Shown here piece after piece: positions 26,617 through 35,658 of a DNA stretch of 64,000 bases (its first letter is position 1; every line of letters starts with the position of its first letter). A program made the translations under genes and the position numbers. The notes beneath the pieces were generated by a model, which was given only the letters and a program-made list of their open reading frames with translations, was not told where the DNA came from and ran no database searches. This DNA comes from Bacteroidales bacterium (lineage in GTDB: Bacteria > Bacteroidota > Bacteroidia > Bacteroidales > UBA932): assembly GCA_017546125.1 (NCBI GenBank), contig JAFYXO010000019.1, forward strand, positions 1 to 64,000, in the 5' to 3' direction.

Positions 26617-26997
26617 ATGAGCAAAAGAGTTATTGCCAGTCCATTGGCACCTAAGGCTGTAGGACCTTACAGTCAAGCTGTAGAAGCAAATGGTACACTT
26701 TATGTATCAGGTCAATTACCAATTGATGCACAGACAGGAGAATTTCCTGAGGGTGGAGTGAAAGAGCAATTGGTTCAAATTTTTAAAAACTTGCAATATA
26801 TTCTGGAAGAGGCAGGATATAGCTTTGACAATGTGGTTAAAACCACTGTTTACTTGACAAATATGGGTGACTTCGCTACACTTAACGAGGTTTATTCCCA
26901 ATTCTACCGCGAGCCATACCCAGCAAGAGTAGCTTATGCAGTAGCTGCACTTCCTAAAGGGGCACTTGCAGAGGTAGATGTAATAGCAGTTAAATAA
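26617..26997 (+). CDS. ridA: RidA family enamine/imine deaminase
   Basis: 126 aa, full-length YjgF/YER057c/UK114 family. It hydrolyses reactive enamines/imines produced by PLP enzymes. The signature APKAVGPYSQAVEANG is at residues 9-24. The substrate-binding Arg is in YPARVAYAVAALPKGA, and the terminal Glu in AEVDVIAVK is conserved. Cytoplasmic trimer in known relatives. Confidence 0.96.
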   Translation: MSKRVIASPLAPKAVGPYSQAVEANGTLYVSGQLPIDAQTGEFPEGGVKEQLVQIFKNLQYILEEAGYSFDNVVKTTVYLTNMGDFATLNEVYSQFYREPYPARVAYAVAALPKGALAEVDVIAVK

Positions 26998-27025
26998 TTA
27001 TTTTTTTAGTGTCTAAACCAAAACT

Positions 27026-28753
27026 ATGTACGGTATATTAGAACTTAATGGAAAGAGTTTTGAAGAGCTTGTTAAGATAGCGGAAGAGCTTCATATCAGA
27101 AGGGCTTCATCTATCGAGAAGGAGGATCTTATCTATAAGATTCTCGATGAGCAGGCTATTCAAAGCAAAGAGAATCCTCGTCCTAAAAGGGTTAGAACAA
27201 GGATAGTGAAAGAGGTTATACAGACCCCTAAAGAGGAGCCTGTACCGGTAGCGGAAGTGACACCTCCAGTGAAGAAAGAAGTTGAAGCCAAACCTAAAAG
27301 GGGTAAAGGGAGACCTCCCAAGAAGGAGACCAATGTAACTGAGACAGCTGCTGCACCAGCTGCTGCACCAGCACAAGCGCCAGCGCCAGCACCTGTAAAG
27401 GCTCAGCAACCAGAACCTGTGGCAGAACCTGCACCTAAGTCAGAGGAGAAGGAGGCACCACAACATAAAAAACGTGGCCGCCGTCCAAAGAATCAGAAAC
27501 CAGAGAGTGCAGTTGAGGCACCAAAAGAGGAATCATCAGCAGAAGTTGTTGCCCCAGCGGAGCCATCTGCAGAGAAAGCAGAGAGAACTGACCGTCATCA
27601 CGATCATCACAAGCACCATCCAAAAGTGGAGTTTGAGGGTATTGTGGAGGCTGTCGGTGTATTGGAGATCATGCCTGACGGTTATGGTTTCCTACGTTCA
27701 TCAGACTATAACTACCTTAACTCTCCTGATGATATCTATGTGTCACAGTCTCAGATCAAACACTATGCATTGAAGACAGGTGATACCATCAAAGGTGAGA
27801 TCCGTCCTCCAAAAGAGGGTGACAAATATTTCCCGCTTGTAAAGGTCAACAGTATCAATGGTCGTACACCTGAATTTATCAGAGACCGTGTTCCATTTGA
27901 TTTCCTGACACCTCTCTTCCCTGAAGAGAAATTCAATATTACAGCAAATGGGCACAACAATATCTCTACCCGTGTAGTGGATCTCTTTACCCCTATCGGA
28001 AAAGGCCAACGTGGTCTTATCGTTGCCCAGCCTAAAACAGGTAAGACAATGTTGTTGAAGGCTATTGCCAATGCTATTGCTGATAACCACCCGGAGGTTT
28101 ATATGATAGTGCTCCTTATCGATGAGCGTCCTGAAGAGGTGACCGATATGGCCCGCAGTGTGAAGGCTGAGGTGGTGGCATCAACTTTTGATGAGCCTGC
28201 AGAGAGACACGTGAAGGTGGCAAGTATCGTCCTTGAAAAAGCTAAGAGGATGGTGGAGTGCGGTCACGATGTGGTGATCCTTCTTGACTCAATTACCCGT
28301 CTGGCACGTGCTTTCAATACAGTTCAGCCAGCTTCCGGTAAGGTTCTTTCCGGTGGTGTGGATGCTAACGCCCTTCATAAACCTAAGAGATTCTTCGGTG
28401 CTGCTCGTAATATAGAAAACGGAGGCTCTCTTACCATTTTGGCGACAGCTCTTACTGAGACAGGTTCGAAGATGGATGAGGTGATCTTTGAAGAGTTTAA
28501 AGGTACAGGTAATATGGAGTTGCAGCTTGACAGAAGATTGTCCAACAAGCGTATCTTCCCGGCTGTCGATGTTACACTCAGCAGTACGCGTCGTGATGAC
28601 CTTCTTCTTGCCAAAGAGAAGATCAACCGCCTATGGATACTCCGTAACTACCTTGCCGATATGAATTGCGTTGAGGCTATGGAGTTCATGAAGTCACGTC
28701 TGGAGAAGACAGAGACCAATGATGAGTTCCTCATCTCTATGAACGGAGAGTAA
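27026..28753 (+). CDS. rho: Transcription termination factor Rho
   Basis: 575 aa, hexameric RNA helicase for factor-dependent termination. The N-terminal Rho_N domain (about 1-45) is followed by a long Ala/Pro/Glu/Lys-rich, probably disordered insert (about 55-195, with AT-hook-like [10 protein letters not shown] and KRGRRPKN). Next comes the cold-shock RNA-binding domain ([11 protein letters not shown]), then the ATPase with Walker [10 protein letters not shown] and DERPEEVTD. Such inserts are usual in Bacteroidota and may aid RNA binding or phase behaviour. A structured RNA starts about 34 nt after the stop. Confidence 0.97.
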   Translation: MYGILELNGKSFEELVKIAEELHIRRASSIEKEDLIYKILDEQAIQSKENPRPKRVRTRIVKEVIQTPKEEPVPVAEVTPPVKKEVEAKPKRGKGRPPKKETNVTETAAAPAAAPAQAPAPAPVKAQQPEPVAEPAPKSEEKEAPQHKKRGRRPKNQKPESAVEAPKEESSAEVVAPAEPSAEKAERTDRHHDHHKHHPKVEFEGIVEAVGVLEIMPDGYGFLRSSDYNYLNSPDDIYVSQSQIKHYALKTGDTIKGEIRPPKEGDKYFPLVKVNSINGRTPEFIRDRVPFDFLTPLFPEEKFNITANGHNNISTRVVDLFTPIGKGQRGLIVAQPKTGKTMLLKAIANAIADNHPEVYMIVLLIDERPEEVTDMARSVKAEVVASTFDEPAERHVKVASIVLEKAKRMVECGHDVVILLDSITRLARAFNTVQPASGKVLSGGVDANALHKPKRFFGAARNIENGGSLTILATALTETGSKMDEVIFEEFKGTGNMELQLDRRLSNKRIFPAVDVTLSSTRRDDLLLAKEKINRLWILRNYLADMNCVEAMEFMKSRLEKTETNDEFLISMNGE

Positions 28754-28786
28754 TAATTTGATACCGGCCAGGTGGTGTACAACATC

Positions 28787-28898
28787 AGATTAGGAGCAGT
28801 TATTTGAAGATAATACGCATTTCTGTGCCCGATCCCTCAATGACAAGAGGGACTGGGAGCACAAAGCCATTACGCAGTAAGAAAAGTGCTCCTAATCT
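28787..28898 (+). ncRNA. 6S-like structured RNA
   Basis: A perfect 12-bp closing stem pairs 28787-28798 (AGATTAGGAGCA) with 28887-28898. The apex is a long hairpin: TGTGC/GCACA (28824-28828/28859-28863), CC/GG, then TCCCTC/GAGGGA (28833-28838/28847-28852) around an 8-nt loop. Between them is an open bubble of 25 and 23 nt, whose 3' strand can form a small TTAC-gca-GTAA hairpin. This rod with a central bubble is the 6S RNA architecture, which traps RNA polymerase. A possible weak promoter (TTTG 28757-28760) lies inside the rho end region. The strand is inferred from this and from the downstream terminator. The identity is not confirmed against any RNA family model. Confidence 0.6.
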
Positions 28899-28950
28899 GC
28901 TAGAACTAACTGAGACACACCCGGAACATACGACCGTGAATACATAATAA

Positions 28951-28983
28951 AAGAGGCTACCTGAAAAGGCAGCCTCTTATTTT
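28951..28983. terminator. Bidirectional intrinsic terminator
   Basis: AAGAGGCT (28951-28958) pairs with AGCCTCTT (28971-28978), with additional inner pairing, followed by ATTTT on the plus strand and TTTTATTA on the minus strand. It can end the rho/structured-RNA transcript and the convergent ferredoxin gene. Confidence 0.75.
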
Positions 28984-28999
28984 GTGTGTGTAACTCTGA

Positions 29000-29170
29000 T
29001 TAGTTAGCGCTGATAGCACCTACAGGGCAAGCGTCAACACAAGTACCGCAATCTGCACAAAGAGAAGCGTCGATTGAGTAAACATCACCAGCTTGGATAG
29101 CACCTACAGGGCATTCTGATTGGCAAGAGCCACAAGCTGCACACAAATCAGGGTTAATTACGTGAGCCAT
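29000..29170 (-). CDS. Small 2[4Fe-4S] ferredoxin
   Basis: A 56-aa electron carrier beginning MAHVINPDLC. It has two complete cluster motifs: Cys10-x2-Cys13-x2-Cys16-x3-Cys20-Pro and Cys38-x2-Cys41-x2-Cys44-x3-Cys48-Pro. The two halves both end PVGAI, showing the internal duplication typical of clostridial-type ferredoxins. It probably serves pyruvate:ferredoxin oxidoreductase or hydrogenase-type partners of an anaerobe. It has its own promoter at 29213-29244 and a terminator at 28951-28983. Confidence 0.96.
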   Translation of the reverse strand: MAHVINPDLCAACGSCQSECPVGAIQAGDVYSIDASLCADCGTCVDACPVGAISAN

Positions 29171-29212
29171 AATTTTAATTAATTAAAAAGTTAATAATTC
29201 TAGAATTCGGCG

Positions 29213-29244
29213 CAAATGTAATGCAAATGTACCGAACTAGCAAA
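29213..29244 (-). promoter_or_regulatory. Ferredoxin promoter
   Basis: The minus strand has TTTG (plus 29241-29244), 20 nt, then TACATTTG (plus 29213-29220), a good Bacteroidota promoter. A second copy of TACATTTG sits 11 nt upstream (plus 29224-29231). Confidence 0.7.
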
Positions 29245-29247
29245 TTA

Positions 29248-32151
29248 TTAGTAGCCGAAAATCTCCTCTGTAGATACTTTCTTGATGGTTCCGTATTTTT
29301 TAAGACCTTTCAAATCAAGATCTTTGGCGTCACCCAAGATAGCGATAGAATATTTTCTGTTTTTTACCCACTCTTGCTGGAATTTCACGATGTCCTCCAT
29401 GGTGTAGCCCTGAACTTTCTCGAAGATATCTTTGTTGATATCGTAGTTGAGGCCAAGGTCACGCATCCTGATGTATCTGCTCAGGACATCTGATTTTACC
29501 ACTCTGGTGGTTCTGATATTTGCAAGGAGTGACTCTTTGGCGATATCAAATGCGTTGTCGGATTGTGGCATATCGTTGATGATCTCGTCGAAAGCCTCAA
29601 GTGCGTCGATCATCTTATCGTTCTGGGTGGCGATGAACATGTTGTAGTTGTATGTTTTGCCAACTTTAGAAGGTGATGACAATGATGCACCGGCTGAGTA
29701 TGCAAGACCTCTGGCCTCTCTCATCTCCTGGAATACGATGGCGTTCATGCCACCACCGAAGTATGAGTTGTAAAGGGCGATGATAGGGGCATTTGCTGCG
29801 TTGTACTCTTCACCTCTATTAGAGTAGCCTGCTAGGTAGATCTGTTTGGCATCGTAAGGGGCGATGATCACCTCATTTTTGGTGATCTCTCTCTCCTTGA
29901 ATGAATCGTTCTTAACGATAGTGGTCAACTTCTCAGGAACATTGTGGAGTTCTGCAATGGTGGCCACAATCTCCTCTTGGGTCATAGGTCCATAGTAAAG
30001 TATTTCGTGCTCGTATGAGTTCAAGGCGTGGATTCTGTCAAGAAGTGCCTCATCCTTAAGACCTTTTATCTCATTGTTTGAGAGATTGTTGGTAGATGGA
30101 GAGTTAGGACCGTAGGTGTTGTATGCTCTCAACTGATTGAAGTTCGCACTCTGGTTGAGTTTGTTGTTCTGGCGTCTCTTGAGTATGTCAGCTTTAAGTC
30201 CTTGAAGAGCTACAGGATTTGCCTGAGCATCTGCAAGAAGTGACTCTAAAAGGGTAACAGCCTCTTTCATGTTCTCGCCAAGGCCAGAGACTACTACTTG
30301 TGTCTTTTCGGCACTTGTGTACACACCGTATGAGCAGGCAAGGCCGTAGAAAGCTGTTTTGATCTGCTCAGGGGTCATAGTGCTGGTGCCAAGATAGTCA
30401 AGGTATTGTGTTGCTGTGCCAAGACATTTGTCCTCATTGTTACCCATATCAAACTGATAGATGAGGGTGAAGATGTCGTTGGTGGTGTTCTGTTTGTAGA
30501 GGACAGGGATATTGCTCTTGGCTGTAAGGATAGACATATCTTTCTCGAAGTCCACAAATACTGGCTCGATAGGGGCTACCACTGAAGCCTGGATCTCACG
30601 AAGGAATGCACTTGATGTGTCCCTGTTCATGAAGATAGGGGTGATGGCAGGTTTTGCTATCTTTAGCTCATTGGGGTCTTTCTTCTGAATCTTGTTGATT
30701 ACAGTGTAGTTGTCTCCGAAATATTCGTTGGCATATGCTACGATATCCTCTTTGGTAATCTTTGATATATTGTCTACCTGGTTGATGAATCTCTCCCATG
30801 ATACTTCATTGATGAAGCAGTTTACGAAAGAGTCTGTGCGGCCGTAGCTGCTTTCAAGATATTCTACCTGGCTTAGCTTAAAGTTGTTTACGATGGCTTT
30901 TAGAATGTCGTCATCAAAGTTTCCTTTTTTGAGGTTCTCCACCTCGGCAAGGATAATCTCTTTAACCTCTTCAAGTGACTGACCCTGTTTTGGACGGGCC
31001 TGGATGAGGAATACTGAGTAGTCTGCCTGTGCGTAGTTGCCACCGAAAGCACTCAATACTTTCTGCTGCTGGTTTACATTGAGGTCGATAAGGCCGGCCT
31101 GACCATTGTTCATTACTTGGCTGATAACTTCAAGTTTGTCGCTGCTTGGATCTTTGATACCAGGGAATCTCCATGCAAGTGTTACACTTGGTGACTCAAG
31201 ACCATATACCTCTTTAACGATAGGCTCGGTGATAGGTGCTTCAGGCTCAAACTCCATCTTCTTGAGGTTAGGGTTGGCTTTCAACTGGCCGAAATACTGG
31301 TCGATGATCTTGATGGTCTTGTCAGGATCGAAATCACCGGACATACAGATGGCGATGTTGTTGGCCACGTACCACTCTTTATAGTAGTTTTTGATATTGG
31401 TGATAGATGGGTTCTTGAGGTGCTGTTGGGTTCCAAGAACTGTCTGGGTTCCGTAAGGGTGGTTCTTGAAGAGTGCAGAGAACATCTGTTCGTAGATCTT
31501 GCGAGAGTCCTGTGTAAGGGACATGTTTTTCTCTTCGTATACAGTCTCAAGCTCAGTGTGGAAACCGCGGATAACATTGTTTGCGAAGCGGTCAGCCTGG
31601 ATTTTTGCCCAGTTCTCGATCTGGTTTGAAGGGATGTTTTCAGTGTAGACTGTCATGTCATAGCCGGTGTATGCGTTGGTACCGTCAGCACCGATGGCAG
31701 CCATAAGTTTGTCATACTCGTTAGGGATGGCATATTTTGAAGCCTCATATGACAAAGAGTCAATCACTCTGTAGATGGCAGTCCTTTCATCTTCATCGGT
31801 AGTCTTTCGGTAGATCTCAAATTGTGCCTCGATAGCATCAAGAAGAGGTTTCTCCATCTCATAGTTTTGGGTACCGAAAGACTCTGTACCTTTGAACATA
31901 AGGTGCTCGAAATAGTGGGCAAGACCGGTAGTCTCGCTAGGGTCATTTTTACCACCAACCTTCACTGCGATGTGAGCGTCAATTCTTGGCTCATCTTTTG
32001 TAACACTCATATAAACTTTGAGACCGTTGTCCAAAGTGTATATTCTGGTGTTGGTTGGGTCGTTGGGAACTGTTTCATATTTGTACTGGCTACAAGAAAC
32101 AGTAAAAACTAGTAGAAGGGCGTATAGCCCGAATTTTAAGATACGGTTCAT
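29248..32151 (-). CDS. M16 family (insulinase-type) metalloprotease lipoprotein
   Basis: 967 aa. The signal ends in FTVSC, so Cys20 is the predicted lipidation site, placing it in the periplasm or outer membrane. The zinc motif HYFEH (His79, Glu82, His83) and the downstream Glu in ELETVYEEKNMS show that the N-terminal unit is active. Three further M16 modules follow, the last of which (AYSAGASLSS region) is typical of the non-catalytic partner half. The architecture equals two fused subunits, as in pitrilysin and many Bacteroidota peptidases. It is transcribed ahead of the ferredoxin gene. Confidence 0.92.
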   Translation of the reverse strand: MNRILKFGLYALLLVFTVSCSQYKYETVPNDPTNTRIYTLDNGLKVYMSVTKDEPRIDAHIAVKVGGKNDPSETTGLAHYFEHLMFKGTESFGTQNYEMEKPLLDAIEAQFEIYRKTTDEDERTAIYRVIDSLSYEASKYAIPNEYDKLMAAIGADGTNAYTGYDMTVYTENIPSNQIENWAKIQADRFANNVIRGFHTELETVYEEKNMSLTQDSRKIYEQMFSALFKNHPYGTQTVLGTQQHLKNPSITNIKNYYKEWYVANNIAICMSGDFDPDKTIKIIDQYFGQLKANPNLKKMEFEPEAPITEPIVKEVYGLESPSVTLAWRFPGIKDPSSDKLEVISQVMNNGQAGLIDLNVNQQQKVLSAFGGNYAQADYSVFLIQARPKQGQSLEEVKEIILAEVENLKKGNFDDDILKAIVNNFKLSQVEYLESSYGRTDSFVNCFINEVSWERFINQVDNISKITKEDIVAYANEYFGDNYTVINKIQKKDPNELKIAKPAITPIFMNRDTSSAFLREIQASVVAPIEPVFVDFEKDMSILTAKSNIPVLYKQNTTNDIFTLIYQFDMGNNEDKCLGTATQYLDYLGTSTMTPEQIKTAFYGLACSYGVYTSAEKTQVVVSGLGENMKEAVTLLESLLADAQANPVALQGLKADILKRRQNNKLNQSANFNQLRAYNTYGPNSPSTNNLSNNEIKGLKDEALLDRIHALNSYEHEILYYGPMTQEEIVATIAELHNVPEKLTTIVKNDSFKEREITKNEVIIAPYDAKQIYLAGYSNRGEEYNAANAPIIALYNSYFGGGMNAIVFQEMREARGLAYSAGASLSSPSKVGKTYNYNMFIATQNDKMIDALEAFDEIINDMPQSDNAFDIAKESLLANIRTTRVVKSDVLSRYIRMRDLGLNYDINKDIFEKVQGYTMEDIVKFQQEWVKNRKYSIAILGDAKDLDLKGLKKYGTIKKVSTEEIFGY

Positions 32152-32173
32152 ATTGAGTTTAATTTATTTGGCA

Positions 32174-32207
32174 CAAAAGTAATATTATTTCGTATTTTTT
32201 ACCGAAA
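32174..32207 (-). promoter_or_regulatory. Promoter of the M16 protease gene
   Basis: On the minus strand TTTCG (plus 32203-32207), near the -33 consensus, stands 21 nt before TACTTTTG (plus 32174-32181), 22 nt upstream of the start codon. Confidence 0.55.
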
Positions 32208-32220
32208 TTTGGAGGTTGTT

Positions 32221-33318
32221 ATGAGAAATTTTGCAGAAAAATTAATTTTAGTGGTTATTGTGCTGATTTTCAGCGCAAACTTTGCTTTTGCCCAAAATGA
32301 GTTCGGTGGTGTGGTCAAATTTGACAAGACCATTCACGATTTTGGTGATATCCTTATAACAGATGGTGAGCAGAAGTGTAAATTTACCTATACAAATATC
32401 TCAGACAAACCTATCGTGGTGCATAAGGTTATCAGCTCTTGTGGCTGTACTGAGCCCACTTGGGACAAAAAGCCGCTCAGACCGGGTGAGAAAGGGGTGA
32501 TAAATGTCTCTTTCAAGAATGATCAGGGCCCTTATCCCTTTGATAAAGGCATTACTGTATATGTGTCGGATGTATACAAGCCTGTGGTGCTGAGAATCAG
32601 GGGTGTGGTTCACAACAAGAAGAAGAGCCTCGATGAGATGTTCCCCGAGAAATTTGGCGTGGTGGGTTTCAAATCAAAAGTTTTGAGCCTTGGGCAGATA
32701 GAGCAAGGGATGGCGAGAAATGAGTCTGTGGAGATAGCAAACTTCTCTTCGAAGGAGGTGACCGTCACTTTTGCAGAGGTTACCCCCGGACTTTTCTTGA
32801 GCCCTGCCAAAATAACCATCCCTGCAAAAGGGAAAGGTGAATTGGTTTATGTGGTGGATACCAAGAAGACCAAAGAGCAATGTTGGGGCAAGACCCCATT
32901 CAGTGCTAAGGTGGTGGTCAATGGAAAAGTGCAGAGCGGGCATCTGGAGGTGGAGACCCTGATCAAGGAGAACTTCTCCGCTTATTCGGAGAGTCAGCTT
33001 AAGGTGGCTGCCCTTCCAAAATTTGTGACCTCGTCACTTTCATTCGGCAAATGCAAGTCGGGAGAGGTGAAGAAGATGGAGTTTACCTTTACCAATATGG
33101 GAAAGGAGACTATGAAGATATATAAGATGGATTCGAGTGAGGAGGGTTGTACCTTCAAATACCCTAGTGAGGTGGCTCCGGGTGCAAAGGGTAAGATAGA
33201 GGTCTCTGTCGATACCTCAAAAGCAAAAGGTGAGGTGCTCTATGTGGTCTCAGTGATCTCAAATGCCCCCACAAGACCAATTATCAACTTATTCATTACA
33301 GGAGAAATAGAAAACTAA
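32221..33318 (+). CDS. DUF1573 protein, exported
   Basis: 365 aa. The ATG at 32221 is preferred over one 12 nt upstream because GGAGG (32211-32215) is correctly spaced before it and would be inside the longer frame. The signal sequence ends near FAFAQ. An N-terminal DUF1573 domain (Ig-like, GGVVKFDKTIHDFGDI, with SSCGCT) is followed by a degenerate middle region and a second similar domain near 280-365 (FTFTNMGKE). DUF1573 proteins are common and uncharacterised in this phylum. It is followed 6 nt later by meaB. Confidence 0.85.
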   Translation: MRNFAEKLILVVIVLIFSANFAFAQNEFGGVVKFDKTIHDFGDILITDGEQKCKFTYTNISDKPIVVHKVISSCGCTEPTWDKKPLRPGEKGVINVSFKNDQGPYPFDKGITVYVSDVYKPVVLRIRGVVHNKKKSLDEMFPEKFGVVGFKSKVLSLGQIEQGMARNESVEIANFSSKEVTVTFAEVTPGLFLSPAKITIPAKGKGELVYVVDTKKTKEQCWGKTPFSAKVVVNGKVQSGHLEVETLIKENFSAYSESQLKVAALPKFVTSSLSFGKCKSGEVKKMEFTFTNMGKETMKIYKMDSSEEGCTFKYPSEVAPGAKGKIEVSVDTSKAKGEVLYVVSVISNAPTRPIINLFITGEIEN

Positions 33319-33324
33319 ATAACT

Positions 33325-34461
33325 ATGGACAACAGCAAACATCAAGGTGACTTCTTCGAGGAGTACCATAATGAAGATACAGCTTTAGTGGTAAATGACG
33401 GTGTGGAGCAGCCACCCGTGGTCAATCCCTATATCAAGAATTTCTTCAAGAACAAGAGAAAATCTATCCTCACTGTGGAGGAGTATATGGATGGAATTGT
33501 AAAGGGTGACACTGTGATTCTGAGTAAGGCGATAACCCTTATAGAGAGTTCGCTGCCAGAACACAGAACGATGGCACGTGAGATTATCACACGCTGTCAG
33601 GAGCTCTCTTCTGCCAACCAGTCGATGAGAATCGGTATTACAGGTGTGCCCGGAGCGGGTAAAAGTACCTTTATCGAATCTTTCGGCAATCTGGTGACAG
33701 AGAGGGGACATAAATTGGCTGTATTGGCTATCGACCCAAGTAGTGAGAAGAGTAAGGGTAGTATCCTTGGTGACAAGACCAGAATGGAGACACTTTGCAA
33801 TAACCCTAAGGCCTTCATTCGCCCCAGCCCAAGTGCCGGTTCACTGGGTGGTGTAGCCCGTAAGACACGTGAGACAGTCCTTCTATGTGAGACTGCCGGC
33901 TACGATGTGGTGTTCATTGAGACAGTGGGTGTGGGTCAGTCAGAGACTGCTGTGCACTCCATGAGTGACTTCTTCCTTCTCCTTATGCTTTCAGGTGCCG
34001 GTGATGACCTTCAAGGTATCAAGAGGGGTATTATGGAGATGTCGGATCTTATTGCCATCACCAAAGCTGATGGCAACAATGTGGATAAGGCCAATATGGC
34101 ACGTGCCCTATATGCCAATGCTCTCCACTTGTTCCCACCGACAGAGTCCACCTGGGTGCCTACAGCACTCACCTCTTCATCCCTTGAGAAGAAGGGTCTG
34201 GACGAGATTTGGGCCAAGATAGAGGAATATTTCGCCCTTGTGAAGGGTAACGGATATTATCAGAAGCGTCGTCGTGAGCAGGCGAGATTCTGGATGTATG
34301 AGAGTATAAATGAGTCTCTTAAGGAGATGTTCTATGAGAATCCTGTCATAGAGAAGATCATTACCCAGTATGAGGACAGTGTGTTGGAGGGTAAGATGGA
34401 CTCTTTCGCTGCTGCAGGTGAGTTGCTTGAGAGATATAACGAAAGGGATATCAGAAATTAG
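33325..34461 (+). CDS. meaB: MeaB/ArgK-type GTPase (methylmalonyl-CoA mutase chaperone)
   Basis: 378-aa G3E GTPase that protects and reloads the B12 cofactor of methylmalonyl-CoA mutase. It has P-loop GITGVPGAGKST, a switch region DPSSEKSKGSILGDKTRM, the conserved RPSPSAGSLGGVARKTRE, and VFIETVGVGQSE. NKxD is replaced by the family form TKADG. The mutase itself is not in this window. The N-terminal approximately 55 residues are longer than in E. coli ArgK. Neighbours suggest no pathway link. Confidence 0.93.
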   Translation: MDNSKHQGDFFEEYHNEDTALVVNDGVEQPPVVNPYIKNFFKNKRKSILTVEEYMDGIVKGDTVILSKAITLIESSLPEHRTMAREIITRCQELSSANQSMRIGITGVPGAGKSTFIESFGNLVTERGHKLAVLAIDPSSEKSKGSILGDKTRMETLCNNPKAFIRPSPSAGSLGGVARKTRETVLLCETAGYDVVFIETVGVGQSETAVHSMSDFFLLLMLSGAGDDLQGIKRGIMEMSDLIAITKADGNNVDKANMARALYANALHLFPPTESTWVPTALTSSSLEKKGLDEIWAKIEEYFALVKGNGYYQKRRREQARFWMYESINESLKEMFYENPVIEKIITQYEDSVLEGKMDSFAAAGELLERYNERDIRN

Positions 34462-34468
34462 TTAGGGG

Positions 34469-35620
34469 ATGAGTCTGGAACTGGTCATAGAGGTTTTGAA
34501 GAATGCCTGTCTGGTGACAGGTCTGGTGGTGGTGATGATGATGACCATCGAGTACATCAATGTTCGCTCTGCCGGGAAATGGTTCTCTTCTCTGCAGAAT
34601 TCAAAGTTCAAGCAGGTGTTTCTCGGATCACTTCTGGGGCTGATTCCCGGTTGTGTCGGTGGATTTGCAGCAGTCTCACTCTATTCGCACGGACTGATAA
34701 GCCTAGGTGCCCTTGTCGCTGCGATGATATCCTCATCGGGGGATGAGTCGTTTGTGATGCTGGCGATGATTCCGCAGACAGCCCTCATCCTGTTTGGGGT
34801 GCTGTTTGTTATTGCCATGGCGGGAGGTCTGCTGGTGGACAAGATTTATAAAAAGGGTGCAGTCGTCAGTTGTGACCAGAAGTTTGAGGTGCACGAGGAG
34901 CATTCTCACGAAGTGGCAGAGGGGAGCAAAGGGGGATTTTCTCCGGTGAAGGTGATTATAGTGGCGGGGCTGGCCCTTTTTGCAGCAGCCCTGTTTACAG
35001 GTACGCTTGAGCATACCCATCAACATCCTCAGACGGCGGCGGAGGTGCTGCACGAAGGGGATATGCACCACGAAGCGGCGGAGGCCCACCACCACCATGA
35101 GCACCATGAGGCCCATGAGCACCACGGTCACCATCACGGCTCCATATCGCTGCTGGATGAGAGATGGATCAATATCCTTTTCGGGGTGATAAGTGTAGTG
35201 GTACTTCTACTTACATTAAATTCAAGTGAACATTTTGTCAGGGAGCATCTGTGGAATCATGTGATCAAAAAGCATTGCCTCTCAATTTTCCTCTGGACAT
35301 TGGGTGCATTGGCAGTGATACAGATCGGACTCCAGTATATTGATATCGAGCCGTGGCTGGAGGAGAACAAGTTTGTGGTGTTGCTGATAGCGGCTCTGAT
35401 AGGTATGATACCCGAATCGGGTCCACATATGATTTTTATAACCCTTTTTGCAGGTGGATATATCCCATTTTCAGTCCTGTTGGCAAGCTCAATATCGCAG
35501 GATGGGCACACCGCTCTTCCTCTGTTGGCTTCCGACAAATCGGGCTTTGTGAGGACCAAATTGGTAAATGCTTTAATAGCAGTGCTCTGCGGAGGGGCGT
35601 TAATGTTATTTGGTTTATAA
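34469..35620 (+). CDS. ArsP_2-type putative heavy-metal/manganese transporter
   Basis: 383-aa polytopic membrane protein with about ten hydrophobic segments in two similar halves. Each half has a Gly/Pro-Gly-containing helix followed by Ser-Ser-Gly/Ser-Gln-Asp-Gly: IPGCVGGF and SSSGDES in the first, IPESGPH and SISQDGH in the second, indicating an internal inverted-type duplication. A cytosolic or periplasmic loop at about 185-230 is extremely His-rich, consistent with metal binding. It belongs to the ArsP_2 group often named putative manganese transporter; substrate and direction are not shown. It starts 8 nt after meaB. Confidence 0.78.
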   Translation: MSLELVIEVLKNACLVTGLVVVMMMTIEYINVRSAGKWFSSLQNSKFKQVFLGSLLGLIPGCVGGFAAVSLYSHGLISLGALVAAMISSSGDESFVMLAMIPQTALILFGVLFVIAMAGGLLVDKIYKKGAVVSCDQKFEVHEEHSHEVAEGSKGGFSPVKVIIVAGLALFAAALFTGTLEHTHQHPQTAAEVLHEGDMHHEAAEAHHHHEHHEAHEHHGHHHGSISLLDERWINILFGVISVVVLLLTLNSSEHFVREHLWNHVIKKHCLSIFLWTLGALAVIQIGLQYIDIEPWLEENKFVVLLIAALIGMIPESGPHMIFITLFAGGYIPFSVLLASSISQDGHTALPLLASDKSGFVRTKLVNALIAVLCGGALMLFGL

Positions 35621-35628
35621 ATATTGAT

Positions 35629-35636
35629 TATATTTG
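35629..35636 (+). promoter_or_regulatory. -7 element upstream of secA
   Basis: TATATTTG, 22 nt before the secA start. A TTTG at 35609-35612 is 16 nt upstream, shorter than the usual 19-21 spacing. Confidence 0.5.
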
Positions 35637-35658
35637 CAGTTTATTATAAATAGAGATA

